A DNA stretch of 26,034 bases. Source: an uncultured Oscillospiraceae bacterium. GTDB taxonomy: Bacteria > Bacillota > Clostridia > Oscillospirales > Oscillospiraceae. Shown piece by piece: positions 7,883 through 15,815 of the stretch. Under the pieces are notes generated by a model. It searched no databases and was not told where the DNA came from. It worked only from the letters and a program-made list of their open reading frames with translations. The stretch spans positions 1-26,034 of the forward strand of contig CAKTSA010000024.1 of NCBI GenBank assembly GCA_934597585.1, read 5' to 3'. A program made the position numbers and the translations under genes. Numbering within the stretch: the stretch's first letter is position 1; the number at the start of each line of letters is the position of its first letter.

Positions 7883-8836
7883 ATGTCTCACAAATTTTCC
7901 ACATTTATCAAGAAATACGGAAATGTCTTTGTCATCATTGCGCTGATCATTATCTTCACGCTGCTCAACCCCGTGTTCCTGTCCGTCTATAACTTCATGA
8001 ACATCGTCCGGCAGATCGCCATGGTGGGCATCATCTCCGTGGGCTTCACCTTCGTGCTGATCGGCGGCGGCCTCGACCTGTCCGTGGGCGCGCAGATCGC
8101 ATTCATGAACGTCTGTGTTGCCACCATGATCACCAACTGGGGCTTCTCCCCCATCATCTCCGTGGTCGTGGGCCTGCTGCTCACCACGCTGATCGGTCTT
8201 TTCAATGGCTACGTGATCTCCAAGACCAGCATTCCCCCGCTGATCGCCACCCTGGCCATGCAGACCATTCTCCGCGGCGCCGGCTACCTGATCTCCGGCG
8301 GCTACCCCATCTACGGCATCCCTGACGGCATCAAGTACCTGGGCCAGGGCTACCTGTTCGGCGTGATCCCCGTTCCCGGCCTGATTCTGATCGTCATCGT
8401 TCTGCTGGGCGCCTTCCTGCTGAATAAGACCTACCTGGGCCGCCACTTCTACGCTCTGGGCAGCAATGCTGAGGCCACCCGCCTGGCCGGCATCAACATT
8501 CACCTGACCCGCACCGTCACCTACGCCATGCTGGGTCTGCTGACCGGCCTGGCTGGCCTGATTATGCTGGGCCGCGTAGGCTCCGCCCAGCCCAACATCG
8601 CCACCAACTACGAGATGAACGCCCTGACCGCCTGCGTCATCGGCGGCGTCAGCATCAACGGCGGCAAGGGCACTGTGTTCGGCGCACTGCTGGGCGCCAT
8701 CGTCATCGGCATTCTGAACAACGGTATGTCTCTGGCCGGCGCCAACGAGTACTGGCAGATGGTCATCACCGGCGCCGTGCTGCTGACCGTGGTCCTGTTC
8801 GACAGCCTGAACCACGCTAAGCAGGTCAAGGAGTGA
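7883..8836 (+). CDS. Sugar ABC transporter permease
   Basis: A 317-residue membrane protein of the RbsC/XylH type (BPD_transp_2). About eight to ten hydrophobic segments are visible, beginning with NVFVIIALIIIFTLLNPVF. Typical family segments are GGGLDLSVGAQIAF, the cytoplasmic ALGSNAEATRLAGIN loop, and TACVIGGVSINGGKGTVFG. It forms the channel for the sugar delivered by the upstream binding protein. AAGGAGG precedes the ATG. Only 76 bases without a terminator separate it from the E1 alpha gene, so the dehydrogenase genes are probably on the same transcript. Confidence 0.93.
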   Translation: MSHKFSTFIKKYGNVFVIIALIIIFTLLNPVFLSVYNFMNIVRQIAMVGIISVGFTFVLIGGGLDLSVGAQIAFMNVCVATMITNWGFSPIISVVVGLLLTTLIGLFNGYVISKTSIPPLIATLAMQTILRGAGYLISGGYPIYGIPDGIKYLGQGYLFGVIPVPGLILIVIVLLGAFLLNKTYLGRHFYALGSNAEATRLAGINIHLTRTVTYAMLGLLTGLAGLIMLGRVGSAQPNIATNYEMNALTACVIGGVSINGGKGTVFGALLGAIVIGILNNGMSLAGANEYWQMVITGAVLLTVVLFDSLNHAKQVKE

Positions 8837-8912
8837 TCCCCCGTTTATCGCTGCGCAAGCAGTACAATACCCATCGTTGAACAAAGTCTTTTATGCAAAA
8901 GGAGACAACAAC

Positions 8913-9884
8913 ATGAACAAATCCAGAGAACTGATCCTCAAGATCTATCGCAATGCCGTGGCCATCCGCGCCTTTGAGCTGGCGGCACATGAGCAGTATG
9001 CCAACGGTCTGCTGGCCGGCTCCGTCCACCTGTACGCAGGTGAAGAGGGCGTGGCCGCCGGTATCTGCGGCGTGCTGAACAGCGACGACTATATCACCAG
9101 CACCCACCGCGGCCACGGCCACCTGATCGCCAAGGGCGGCAACCTGAAGCTGATGATGGCCGAGCTGGCCGGCAAGGCCACCGGCTACTGCAAGGGCAAG
9201 GGCGGTTCCATGCACATCTGTGACATGGACCTGGGCATCCTGGGCTCCAACGGCATCGTAGGCGCCGGTCTTCCCATTGCCGTGGGCGCCGGCTTCGCCT
9301 GCCAGTACTACGGCAAGGGCCAGGTGTGCGCCTGCTTCTTCGGCGACGGCGCCTCCAACCGCGGCACCTTCCACGAGAGCCTGAACATGACCTCCGAAAT
9401 GAAGCTGCCTGTCATCTACGTGCTGGAGAACAACTTCTACGCCATCTCCGGCAGCCAGCGCGAGCTGACCACCCTCGAGAACCTGTCCGACCGCGCCAAG
9501 GCATACGCCATCCCCGGCGTCACCGTGGACGGCAACGACGTGATGGCCGTCATCGACGCCGCTGACGAGGCCGTGAGCCGCGCCAGAAGAGGCGAAGGTC
9601 CCACTCTGCTGGAGTGCAAGACCTGGCGCCGCTTTGGCCACTGGGAGGGCGACCCCGACATCCGTCTGTTCACCTACCGCAACAAGGAGGAGCATGAGGC
9701 CTGGCTGAAGCGCGACCCCCTGCCCAAGTTCAGAAACGACATCATCCAGGGCGGCTACGCCACCGCCGAGGAGTTGAACGCCATCGAAAAGGGCGTTGAC
9801 AAGGAGATCGAAGAGGCGATCGAATTCGCCGAGAACAGTCCCTATCCCGATGTTTCCATCCTCACTGAGGACGTTTACGCGTAA
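8913..9884 (+). CDS. acoA: Thiamine-diphosphate dehydrogenase E1 alpha, acetoin/pyruvate type
   Basis: The alpha chain (323 residues) of a heterotetrameric E1 that decarboxylates a 2-oxo acid or cleaves acetoin, loading the C2 unit on E2 lipoate. THRGHGHLIAKG (64-75) and the thiamine-diphosphate motif GDGASNRGTFHESLN (144-158) ending in LENN (171-174) are intact. The short chain and lack of N-terminal extension resemble AcoA and the Gram-positive PdhA group. ATG 8913 has AAAAGGAG upstream; the TTG at 8877 is rejected. It lies between the sugar permease and E1 beta. Whether the substrate is acetoin, pyruvate or a sugar-derived ketol cannot be settled from sequence. Confidence 0.88.
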   Translation: MNKSRELILKIYRNAVAIRAFELAAHEQYANGLLAGSVHLYAGEEGVAAGICGVLNSDDYITSTHRGHGHLIAKGGNLKLMMAELAGKATGYCKGKGGSMHICDMDLGILGSNGIVGAGLPIAVGAGFACQYYGKGQVCACFFGDGASNRGTFHESLNMTSEMKLPVIYVLENNFYAISGSQRELTTLENLSDRAKAYAIPGVTVDGNDVMAVIDAADEAVSRARRGEGPTLLECKTWRRFGHWEGDPDIRLFTYRNKEEHEAWLKRDPLPKFRNDIIQGGYATAEELNAIEKGVDKEIEEAIEFAENSPYPDVSILTEDVYA

Positions 9885-9898
9885 GGAGGTATGCAGCA

Positions 9899-10870
9899 AT
9901 GAAAATGACTTATGCAGAAGCCGTAAAGGACGCTATGCGCTGCGAAATGCTGAAGGACCCCAGCGTCTTTCTGGCCGGTGAAGATATTTCCGTCATGGGC
10001 GGCTCCTTCGGGTGCAGCGCCGGTCTGTTCAAGGAGTTCGGCCCCAAGCGTATCGTAAACACCCCCATCAGCGAGACCGCTATCCTGGGCCTGGGCGTCG
10101 GCTCTGCCGCCGCCGGCATGCGCCCCATCGTGGAGCTGATGTACCTGGACTTCGCAGGCTGCGCCATGGACGAGATCATGAACCAGGCCGCCAAGATGCG
10201 CTACATGTTCGGCGGCAAGTGCAAGATGCCTCTGGTCATCCGTGCCGCCGGCGGCGCCACTGTGCGCGCCGCTGCCCAGCACTCCCAGATGATCGAGGCC
10301 ATGTTCACCCATATCCCCGGCCTGAAGGTCGCCTGCCCCGCCACCCCCGCCGATGCCAAGGGCCTGCTGCTCACCGCCATCGAGGATGATAATCCCGTCA
10401 TGTTCGTGGAGCACAAGGCACTGTACAGCATGAAGGGCGAGGTGGCCGAGGGTCTGGACTGCGCCGTCCCCTTCGGCAAGGCAAACGTGCTCCGCGAGGG
10501 CAAGGACATCACCATCATTGCCTGGAGTCTGATGACCCACGTGGCCATGGAAGCCGCCGAAAAGCTGGCCAAGCAGGGCGTCGAGGCCGAGGTCATTGAT
10601 GCCCGTACCCTGGTTCCCTTCGACAGGGAGACGCTGTTCAACTCCATCCGGAAGACCCACCGCCTGGCCATCGTCCAGGAGGCCTGCCACACCTCTGGCT
10701 TTGCCTCCGAGATCTGCGCCCTGGTGGCCGAGGACTGCCTGGATCAGCTGGACGAAAACATCATCCGCATCACCGCCCCCGACTGCCCCATCCCCTACAG
10801 CGGCGTCCTGGAGGATGCCTACGTTCCCAACAGCGATGTGGTCGTAAAGCGGGTCATGGAATTATTCTAA
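9899..10870 (+). CDS. acoB: Thiamine-diphosphate dehydrogenase E1 beta
   Basis: The 323-residue partner of E1 alpha. It shows the transketolase pyrimidine-binding region with the expected glutamate (PISETAILGLGVG, Glu59), a central RAAGGATVRAAAQHSQ segment, PGLKVACPATPADAKGLL, and the C-terminal transketolase domain (DARTLVPFDRETL, IVQEACHTSGFA). AAGGAGGT precedes the ATG. It starts 14 bases after E1 alpha and ends 19 bases before E2, consistent with equal expression. E1 beta binds the E2 subunit-binding domain in this type of complex. Confidence 0.9.
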   Translation: MKMTYAEAVKDAMRCEMLKDPSVFLAGEDISVMGGSFGCSAGLFKEFGPKRIVNTPISETAILGLGVGSAAAGMRPIVELMYLDFAGCAMDEIMNQAAKMRYMFGGKCKMPLVIRAAGGATVRAAAQHSQMIEAMFTHIPGLKVACPATPADAKGLLLTAIEDDNPVMFVEHKALYSMKGEVAEGLDCAVPFGKANVLREGKDITIIAWSLMTHVAMEAAEKLAKQGVEAEVIDARTLVPFDRETLFNSIRKTHRLAIVQEACHTSGFASEICALVAEDCLDQLDENIIRITAPDCPIPYSGVLEDAYVPNSDVVVKRVMELF

Positions 10871-10889
10871 AGACTGGTGGTATTGCAAT

Positions 10890-12170
10890 ATGGCTAAAAA
10901 AGTTGTGATTCAGCGCATGGGTCAGACCATGAAAGAGGGCACGATCGTCCGCTGGATGAAGGCAGACGGCGAGAGCGTCAAGGCCGGCGACCACATCTAC
11001 GAGCTGGAGTACGATAAATCCACCGTAGAGGTCGAGGCCCCCGTGGACGGCACCCTCCACATCCTCGTGGAAGAGGGCGCCACCCTCCCCGTGGGCACCA
11101 AGGTCGCCGAGATCCTCGGCGAGGGTGAGACGGCAGCCGCCGCCCCCGCCGCGCCCACTGCCGCCGCGGAAGCGCCCGTCGCCTCCGGTGACAGCGCTCC
11201 CGCTGTTGCCTACGGCATCTCTGCCTCCGCCAAGCGCATGATCCGTCAGAATGGCCTGCGGGCTGAGGATATCCGTCCTGCCAACGGCAGACGCATCATG
11301 CCCGCCGACGTGACCGCCTATATGAACGGCCTCAGCCAGCAGACGGCAGCGCCTGTAAAGGCATCCCCCCTGGCAGCCAAGGTGGCCGAAAAGATCGGTC
11401 TGGATCTGCACGACGTGCCCGCCAGCAATCGCGTAATGGCCCAGGACATCCTGCAGTACCTGCAGGGCCGCCCCGCAGGCGGCGCCGCTGTCCAGGCGGA
11501 GGAAGTGCAGCCTATGAGCGGTATGCGCCGGGCCATCGCCAAGAACATGCTGGCCTCCCACATGACCTCCCCCACGGTGACCTACAACACCTCCGTGGAT
11601 ATGTTTGAGATGAAGCGCTACCGTGAGCAGCTTAAGAGCAAGAACGTCAAGGTCAGCTACACCGACCTGCTGGTGAAGTTTGTGTCCAAGGCCCTGTTGG
11701 AGTTCCCCCTGCTGAACTGCACGGTGAACGACGACAAGATCACCTACAAGCACTACGTCAACATGGGTGTGGCTGTGGCGCTGGACAGCGGCCTGGTGGT
11801 CCCCAATGTGGTGGACGCCGACCGCAAGAGCCTGACCCAGATCTCCGCTGAGCTGAAGGAGCTTGCCGCAGCCGCCCGTGCCGGTACGCTGTCCTCGGAC
11901 AAGATGGAAAACGGCACGTTCACCATCACCAACCTGGGCATGTACGGCATCGAGCACTTCACCCCCATCATCAACCAGCCGGAGGTCGCCATCCTGGGCG
12001 TCAACGCTATGATCGACACCCCCGTTGTCCGCAATGGCGAGGTGGTGGTCCGTCCCATCATGAACCTGAGCCTGACGGCGGATCACCGCGTGGTGGACGG
12101 CTCTGTTGCCGCAGAGTTCCTGCAGCGCGTCCGCGAGCTTCTGGAAAACCCGGCACTGATGCTGGCATAA
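10890..12170 (+). CDS. acoC: Dihydrolipoamide acyltransferase E2 with two subunit-binding domains
   Basis: The 426-residue core of the complex. Residues 1-78 form a lipoyl domain with lipoyl-Lys43 in EYDKSTVEVEAP. An Ala/Pro linker follows, then two peripheral subunit-binding domains: about 111-144 (SASAKRMIRQNGLRAEDI to IMPADVTAYM) and 158-191 (SPLAAKVAEKIGLDLHDVP to VMAQDILQYL). The catalytic acyltransferase domain spans 205-426 with LTADHRVVDG (His399, Asp403). One subunit-binding domain is usual; two in tandem could allow separate docking of E1 and E3. The start has a weak ribosome site (TGGTGG), perhaps coupled to E1 beta. Confidence 0.9.
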   Translation: MAKKVVIQRMGQTMKEGTIVRWMKADGESVKAGDHIYELEYDKSTVEVEAPVDGTLHILVEEGATLPVGTKVAEILGEGETAAAAPAAPTAAAEAPVASGDSAPAVAYGISASAKRMIRQNGLRAEDIRPANGRRIMPADVTAYMNGLSQQTAAPVKASPLAAKVAEKIGLDLHDVPASNRVMAQDILQYLQGRPAGGAAVQAEEVQPMSGMRRAIAKNMLASHMTSPTVTYNTSVDMFEMKRYREQLKSKNVKVSYTDLLVKFVSKALLEFPLLNCTVNDDKITYKHYVNMGVAVALDSGLVVPNVVDADRKSLTQISAELKELAAAARAGTLSSDKMENGTFTITNLGMYGIEHFTPIINQPEVAILGVNAMIDTPVVRNGEVVVRPIMNLSLTADHRVVDGSVAAEFLQRVRELLENPALMLA

Positions 12171-12178
12171 ACACATAA

Positions 12179-12234
12179 AGAGGGGAAGATTTGCCAAGGG
12201 AAGCCGCATACGGCCTTTGCAAAGCTTCCCCTCT
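12179..12234 (+). other. Long hairpin between E2 and E3 genes
   Basis: AGAGGGGAAG (12179-12188) pairs with 12225-12234, and the stem continues inward through TTTGCCAAGG/CCTTTGCAAA with single mismatches. The loop holds CCGCATACGG. No T-run follows, so it is more likely an mRNA-processing or stabilising element that sets E2:E3 ratio than a terminator. Confidence 0.6.
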
Positions 12235-12266
12235 CTACCTTTCTATCTGAACAGGAGGATAACACA

Positions 12267-13667
12267 ATGAATGTATTGGTGATCGGCGGCGGCCCCGGCG
12301 GCTATGTGGCGGCGATCCGCGCCGCACAGCTGGGGGCAAAAGTGACTCTGGTGGAAAAGCAGTATCTGGGCGGCACCTGCCTGAATGTAGGCTGCATCCC
12401 CACCAAGTGCCTGCTCCACAGCGCCGAGCTGGTATCCCAGATCAAGGACCAGGGCCGCGAGATCGGCGTGGAGGTGGCGGGCGTCACCGTCAACTTCCCC
12501 CAGGTCATCGCCCATAAGAACGACATCTCCAAAAAGCTGACCAGCGGCGTGGCCGGCCTGCTGCGCATGAACCATGTGGAAAAGATCGACGGCACAGCCA
12601 CCTTCGCGGCGGAAAAGACCGTAGAGGTGACCAAGGCTGACGGCAGCAAGATGACCCTGACCCCCGACGCGGTCATCATCGCCACCGGCTCCGTCAATGC
12701 CGTGCCCCCCATCCCCGGCATCCGGGAAAACCCCAACTGCATCGACTCCACCGGCGCTCTGTCCCTGGAAAAGCTGCCCGCCAGCATGGTGGTCATCGGC
12801 GGCGGCGTCATCGGCATCGAACTGGCCTGCGCCTATGCCGCCTTCGGCACGCAGGTGGACGTGGTGGAGGCCATGGACCACATGCTGCCCATGCTGGACA
12901 GCGACCTGACCGAGATCGGCGTGGCGCACATGGAAAACATGGGCGTCCGCTTCCACACCGAGTGCCCCGTGCAGTCGGTCGAGGAGGCGCCCGCCGGCGC
13001 CAGAGTGGTCTATCTGGACAAGAAAACCGGCCAGACTGCCTCTATCGAGGCGGAAAAGGTGCTGGTAGCCGTCGGCCGCCGCGCCAACACAGAGTCCCTG
13101 TGCCTGGAGAAGGCCGGCATCGCCAACGACCGCGGCCGCATTATTGTCAACGACAGGATGCAGACCAACGTCAGCGGCGTCTACGCCATCGGTGACTGCG
13201 TGTTCGGCCGCGCCCAGCTGGCGCACACCGCCTCCGCCATGGGCGAAGTGGCCGCCGAGAACATCATGGGCCACGACAGCCTGTACAACGAGAGCACCAA
13301 CCCCACCTGCGTCTACATGGAGCCGGAGGCCGCCTCCGTCGGTCTTACCGAGGCCCAGTGCAAGGCGGCAGGCATTGCCTACAAAGTGGGCAAATTCCCC
13401 TTCGCCGCCAATGGCAAGGCCCTGATCCTCAATGACGGCGAGGGTCTGGTGAAGATCATCGCCGGCGAGGAGTTCGGCGAGGTGCTGGGCATGCACATCA
13501 TCGGTCCCCGCGCCACCGACCTGATCGCAGAGGGCGCGCTGGCGATCCGCGGCGAAATGACGCTGGACGAGATCATCTCCACCATCCACTCCCACCCCAC
13601 CGTCACCGAAGCCATCCGCGAGGCGGCGCTGCACGCAGAGCACCGCGCCATCCACACCCGAAACTGA
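12267..13667 (+). CDS. lpdA: Dihydrolipoyl dehydrogenase E3
   Basis: The 466-residue flavoprotein that reoxidises dihydrolipoamide on E2 using NAD+. It has the FAD fold GGGPGGYVAA (7-16), redox disulfide GGTCLNVGCIPTKCL (Cys38, Cys43), NAD-binding VVIGGGVIGIELA, second FAD motif GVYAIGD and the C-terminal catalytic HSHPTVTE (His443, Glu448). There is no N-terminal lipoyl domain, unlike some AcoL proteins. AGGAGG lies upstream of the ATG. It closes the dehydrogenase cluster and is followed by a strong terminator. Confidence 0.94.
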   Translation: MNVLVIGGGPGGYVAAIRAAQLGAKVTLVEKQYLGGTCLNVGCIPTKCLLHSAELVSQIKDQGREIGVEVAGVTVNFPQVIAHKNDISKKLTSGVAGLLRMNHVEKIDGTATFAAEKTVEVTKADGSKMTLTPDAVIIATGSVNAVPPIPGIRENPNCIDSTGALSLEKLPASMVVIGGGVIGIELACAYAAFGTQVDVVEAMDHMLPMLDSDLTEIGVAHMENMGVRFHTECPVQSVEEAPAGARVVYLDKKTGQTASIEAEKVLVAVGRRANTESLCLEKAGIANDRGRIIVNDRMQTNVSGVYAIGDCVFGRAQLAHTASAMGEVAAENIMGHDSLYNESTNPTCVYMEPEAASVGLTEAQCKAAGIAYKVGKFPFAANGKALILNDGEGLVKIIAGEEFGEVLGMHIIGPRATDLIAEGALAIRGEMTLDEIISTIHSHPTVTEAIREAALHAEHRAIHTRN

Positions 13668-13694
13668 CACCGGGCAGCCGGACCCTCTCATACC

Positions 13695-13730
13695 AAAAAT
13701 TCCTGACCCCCACAGGGTCAGGAATTTTTT
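13695..13730. terminator. Bidirectional terminator after lpdA
   Basis: AAAAATTCCTGACCC pairs with GGGTCAGGAATTTTTT around a short CCACA loop. T-runs exist in both directions, so it ends the dehydrogenase operon and can also stop the minus-strand zinc-ribbon gene. Confidence 0.9.
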
Positions 13731-13766
13731 CAGCTACACCGCCGGTTGTGCGCTTCTTAAATCACC

Positions 13767-13796
13767 AGAGCCCCTTGACCTCAGTCAAGGGGCTCT
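13767..13796. terminator. Second hairpin between convergent genes
   Basis: A perfect 13-bp stem (13767-13779 with 13784-13796, loop CTCA) lies 20 bases past the minus-strand zinc-ribbon stop. The sequence after it is CCTTCTATTTC on the plus strand and lacks a clean T-run on either strand, so it probably supplements the first terminator. Confidence 0.65.
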
Positions 13797-13816
13797 CCTT
13801 CTATTTCTATTTCATC

Positions 13817-14245
13817 TCAGCTCTTGCCGCGGATCTGACCGCCGCATTTGGGGCAGGTGATAACGATCTTCCCCTTCCCCACCGGCACGCGGCACACGGT
13901 CTTGCAGTTGGGACAGGTAAAGTACTTGTGCTCCCTGTCCATCCGCTGCTGACGGCTGCTGCCCAGCTTCCGCTTGATGGGCCACCAGACCTTCTGCAGA
14001 AAGGCGGCGTTCTCCGCCCGGCGTTTCTCCAGATTCCGGGAAAACACCCGGAACAGCGCCCACAGCACCATCACCGTGGTGACCAGCCCAAGGATACCGG
14101 ACAGTACCCCGACCTTCTTCACCAGCATGCTGACGATATCCAGCACAATGGCCGCCCATATGGTGCACAGCCCCAGCTGGTCCGCGCCGTTGCGGCCATA
14201 CATGAACCGGCTCAAAGCGTTGCGCACACGCTGAAAGAAACTCAT
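13817..14245 (-). CDS. Membrane protein with C-terminal zinc ribbon
   Basis: A 142-residue protein I cannot assign to a studied function. Two hydrophobic helices are visible at about 25-42 (LGLCTIWAAIVLDIVSMLV) and 47-66 (VLSGILGLVTTVMVLWALF), with a short turn between them. A basic stretch follows (KRRAENAAFLQ, PIKRKLGSSRQQR), then a four-cysteine zinc ribbon (CPNCKTVCRVP and CPKCGGQ at the end). The arrangement suggests membrane anchoring with a cytoplasmic zinc finger. GGCGGAG precedes the ATG. It is transcribed alone and converges on lpdA. Confidence 0.8.
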   Translation of the reverse strand: MSFFQRVRNALSRFMYGRNGADQLGLCTIWAAIVLDIVSMLVKKVGVLSGILGLVTTVMVLWALFRVFSRNLEKRRAENAAFLQKVWWPIKRKLGSSRQQRMDREHKYFTCPNCKTVCRVPVGKGKIVITCPKCGGQIRGKS

Positions 14246-14388
14246 AACTCCGCCTCGATTTCCTTTGAGTATACTGATCCGAAAGAGTATTTTACCGGAA
14301 AACGCCCAAAAGGTAAAGGGTACATCCGGAAAATTAACAAATTGGTCAAAATTTTGTCCATATTGACAGGGTGAACGGGAACTCTTTA

Positions 14389-14417
14389 TTGCAATCCCAC
14401 CACGAAATTGCTATAAT
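14389..14417 (+). promoter_or_regulatory. Promoter of the rpe-recR-apbE operon
   Basis: TTGCAA (14389-14394), a 17-base spacer ending in TGC and TATAAT (14412-14417) make a near-consensus promoter with extended -10. It lies about 150 bases upstream of the rpe start codon. Confidence 0.75.
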
Positions 14418-14434
14418 ATTTTAGTTAACACACT

Positions 14435-14466
14435 GGGGACCGGCGGAGCAGCCCCCACCGGTCCCC
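14435..14466 (+). other. Hairpin at the 5' end of the rpe leader
   Basis: GGGGACCGG (14435-14443) and CCGGTCCCC (14458-14466) form a 9-bp stem about 12 bases after the expected transcription start. No T-run follows. A hairpin this close to the 5' end could stabilise the transcript. Confidence 0.55.
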
Positions 14467-14565
14467 TATCTGAAAAGCGGTCGCCTGCCCTGTGCGTGGC
14501 TTTTGCGCCGCTTACTGTATCATATGCCGCGCCCATGGCAGCGGTGCGGCGAAAGGAGCGCCATC

Positions 14566-15210
14566 ATGATCAAGATCGCACCCTCTATCCTGTCGGCGGA
14601 CTTTGCTAATTTACAGCGGGACATTGAACGTATTTCCACCGCCGATTACGTCCACGTGGACGTGATGGACGGCCTGTTCGTCCCCAATATCTCCATCGGC
14701 ATCCCCGTGGTAAAGTCCATCCGCCCCACCACCTCCCTGCCCCTGGACGTCCACCTGATGATCGACCGCCCCCTGCGGTATGTGGAGCAGTTCTGCGATG
14801 CAGGCGGCGATATCGTCACCTGCCACGTAGAGGCGGACACCGAGGAGAATATTCACGAGGCCCTGCGCCGCATCCACGCCAAGGGCAAAAAGGCCGGCGT
14901 GGTAGTCAAGCCCAAAACTCCCGCCAGCGCCGTCCTGCCCTTTATCAACGAGTGTGACATCATCCTGGTGATGACAGTGGAGCCCGGCTTCGGCGGCCAG
15001 AAATTCATGGCCGACATGATGCCCAAGGTGCAGACCATCCGCGGCTACATCGACGCCATGAATCCCGCCTGTGAGCTGGAGGTGGACGGCGGTGTGGACG
15101 CCAACACCTGCCACCAGTGCATCCACGCCGGCGCCAACGTCCTGGTGGCTGGCAGCTCTGTCTATAAGGCAGAGGATATCACCCAGCGCATCAAAGAACT
15201 GAGAGGTTAA
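14566..15210 (+). CDS. rpe: Ribulose-phosphate 3-epimerase
   Basis: A 214-residue TIM-barrel enzyme interconverting ribulose 5-phosphate and xylulose 5-phosphate in the pentose phosphate pathway. APSILSADFANL (5-16), VHVDVMDG (29-36, metal ligands His30 and Asp32), DVHLMID (His63), MTVEPGFGGQ and the catalytic EVDGGVD (Asp173) are present; length is normal. ATG 14566 has GAAAGGAG eight bases upstream, so an in-frame longer reading from 14503 is not needed. It could also serve the pentose route of the sugar locus upstream, although it has its own promoter. recR follows after five bases. Confidence 0.96.
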   Translation: MIKIAPSILSADFANLQRDIERISTADYVHVDVMDGLFVPNISIGIPVVKSIRPTTSLPLDVHLMIDRPLRYVEQFCDAGGDIVTCHVEADTEENIHEALRRIHAKGKKAGVVVKPKTPASAVLPFINECDIILVMTVEPGFGGQKFMADMMPKVQTIRGYIDAMNPACELEVDGGVDANTCHQCIHAGANVLVAGSSVYKAEDITQRIKELRG

Positions 15211-15215
15211 CACCC

Positions 15216-15815
15216 ATGGAGTACTTTCCCGCCCCCCTGGAAAAGCTGGTGGAGCAGTTTGCCCGTCTGCCGGGCATCGGCGGCAAATCCGCCCAGCGAC
15301 TGGCCTTTCACGTGCTGAACCTGCCCATGGAGGAGGCCGAGAACTTCGCCAACGCCATCATCGAGGCCAAGCGGGGCGTGACGCTGTGTCCCGTGTGCCG
15401 CAACCTGACGGCCGGCGGCCTGTGCAGCGTGTGCGCCGACCCCAAGCGGGACGAGACCATCATCTGCGTGGTGGCCGACCCCCGGGACGTGCTGGCCATC
15501 GAGCGCAGCCGGGAATTCAACGGCCACTATCATGTGCTTCACGGCGTGCTGTCCCCCATGAACCACGTGGGTCCGGATGACCTGCAAATCAAATCCCTGC
15601 TGGACCGGGTGGCCCAGGGCGGCGTCAACGAGGTCATCATGGCCACCAATCCCGACACCGAGGGGGAAGCCACCGCCCTTTACATCGCCCGGCTGCTGAA
15701 GCCCTTCGGCGTCCGTGTGACCCGTCTGGCCTACGGTATCCCCGTGGGCGGCCACCTGGAATTCGCCGATGACGCCACGCTGATGCGTGCCCTGGAAGGG
15801 CGGCGCGAACTATGA
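15216..15815 (+). CDS. recR: Recombination mediator protein RecR
   Basis: The 199-residue DNA-repair protein that helps load RecA with RecO/RecF. It has the N-terminal helix-hairpin-helix (LPGIGGKSAQRLAFH, 18-32), a four-cysteine zinc finger (Cys58, 61, 70, 73) and a Toprim domain (ICVVADPRDVLAIE; EVIMATNPDTEGEATA). The order and length match B. subtilis RecR (198). It starts five bases after rpe; its usual dnaX/YbaB neighbours are absent here. Its stop overlaps the apbE start as ATGA. Confidence 0.97.
   Translation: MEYFPAPLEKLVEQFARLPGIGGKSAQRLAFHVLNLPMEEAENFANAIIEAKRGVTLCPVCRNLTAGGLCSVCADPKRDETIICVVADPRDVLAIERSREFNGHYHVLHGVLSPMNHVGPDDLQIKSLLDRVAQGGVNEVIMATNPDTEGEATALYIARLLKPFGVRVTRLAYGIPVGGHLEFADDATLMRALEGRREL

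Larger units (their letters stand above)
14246..14565. promoter_or_regulatory. Divergent 320-base region, zinc-ribbon gene and rpe
   Basis: On the minus strand TTTACC (14312-14317) and TAAAAT (14289-14294) with a 17-base gap could drive the zinc-ribbon gene. On the plus strand the rpe promoter lies at 14389-14417, and about 140 bases of GC-rich, potentially folded leader follow before rpe. I recognise no riboswitch class or known small RNA there. Confidence 0.45.

Noticed and set aside
12243..13691. 482-codon frame opposite lpdA
   Set aside because: It is the antisense mirror of a protein with all dihydrolipoyl dehydrogenase motifs.
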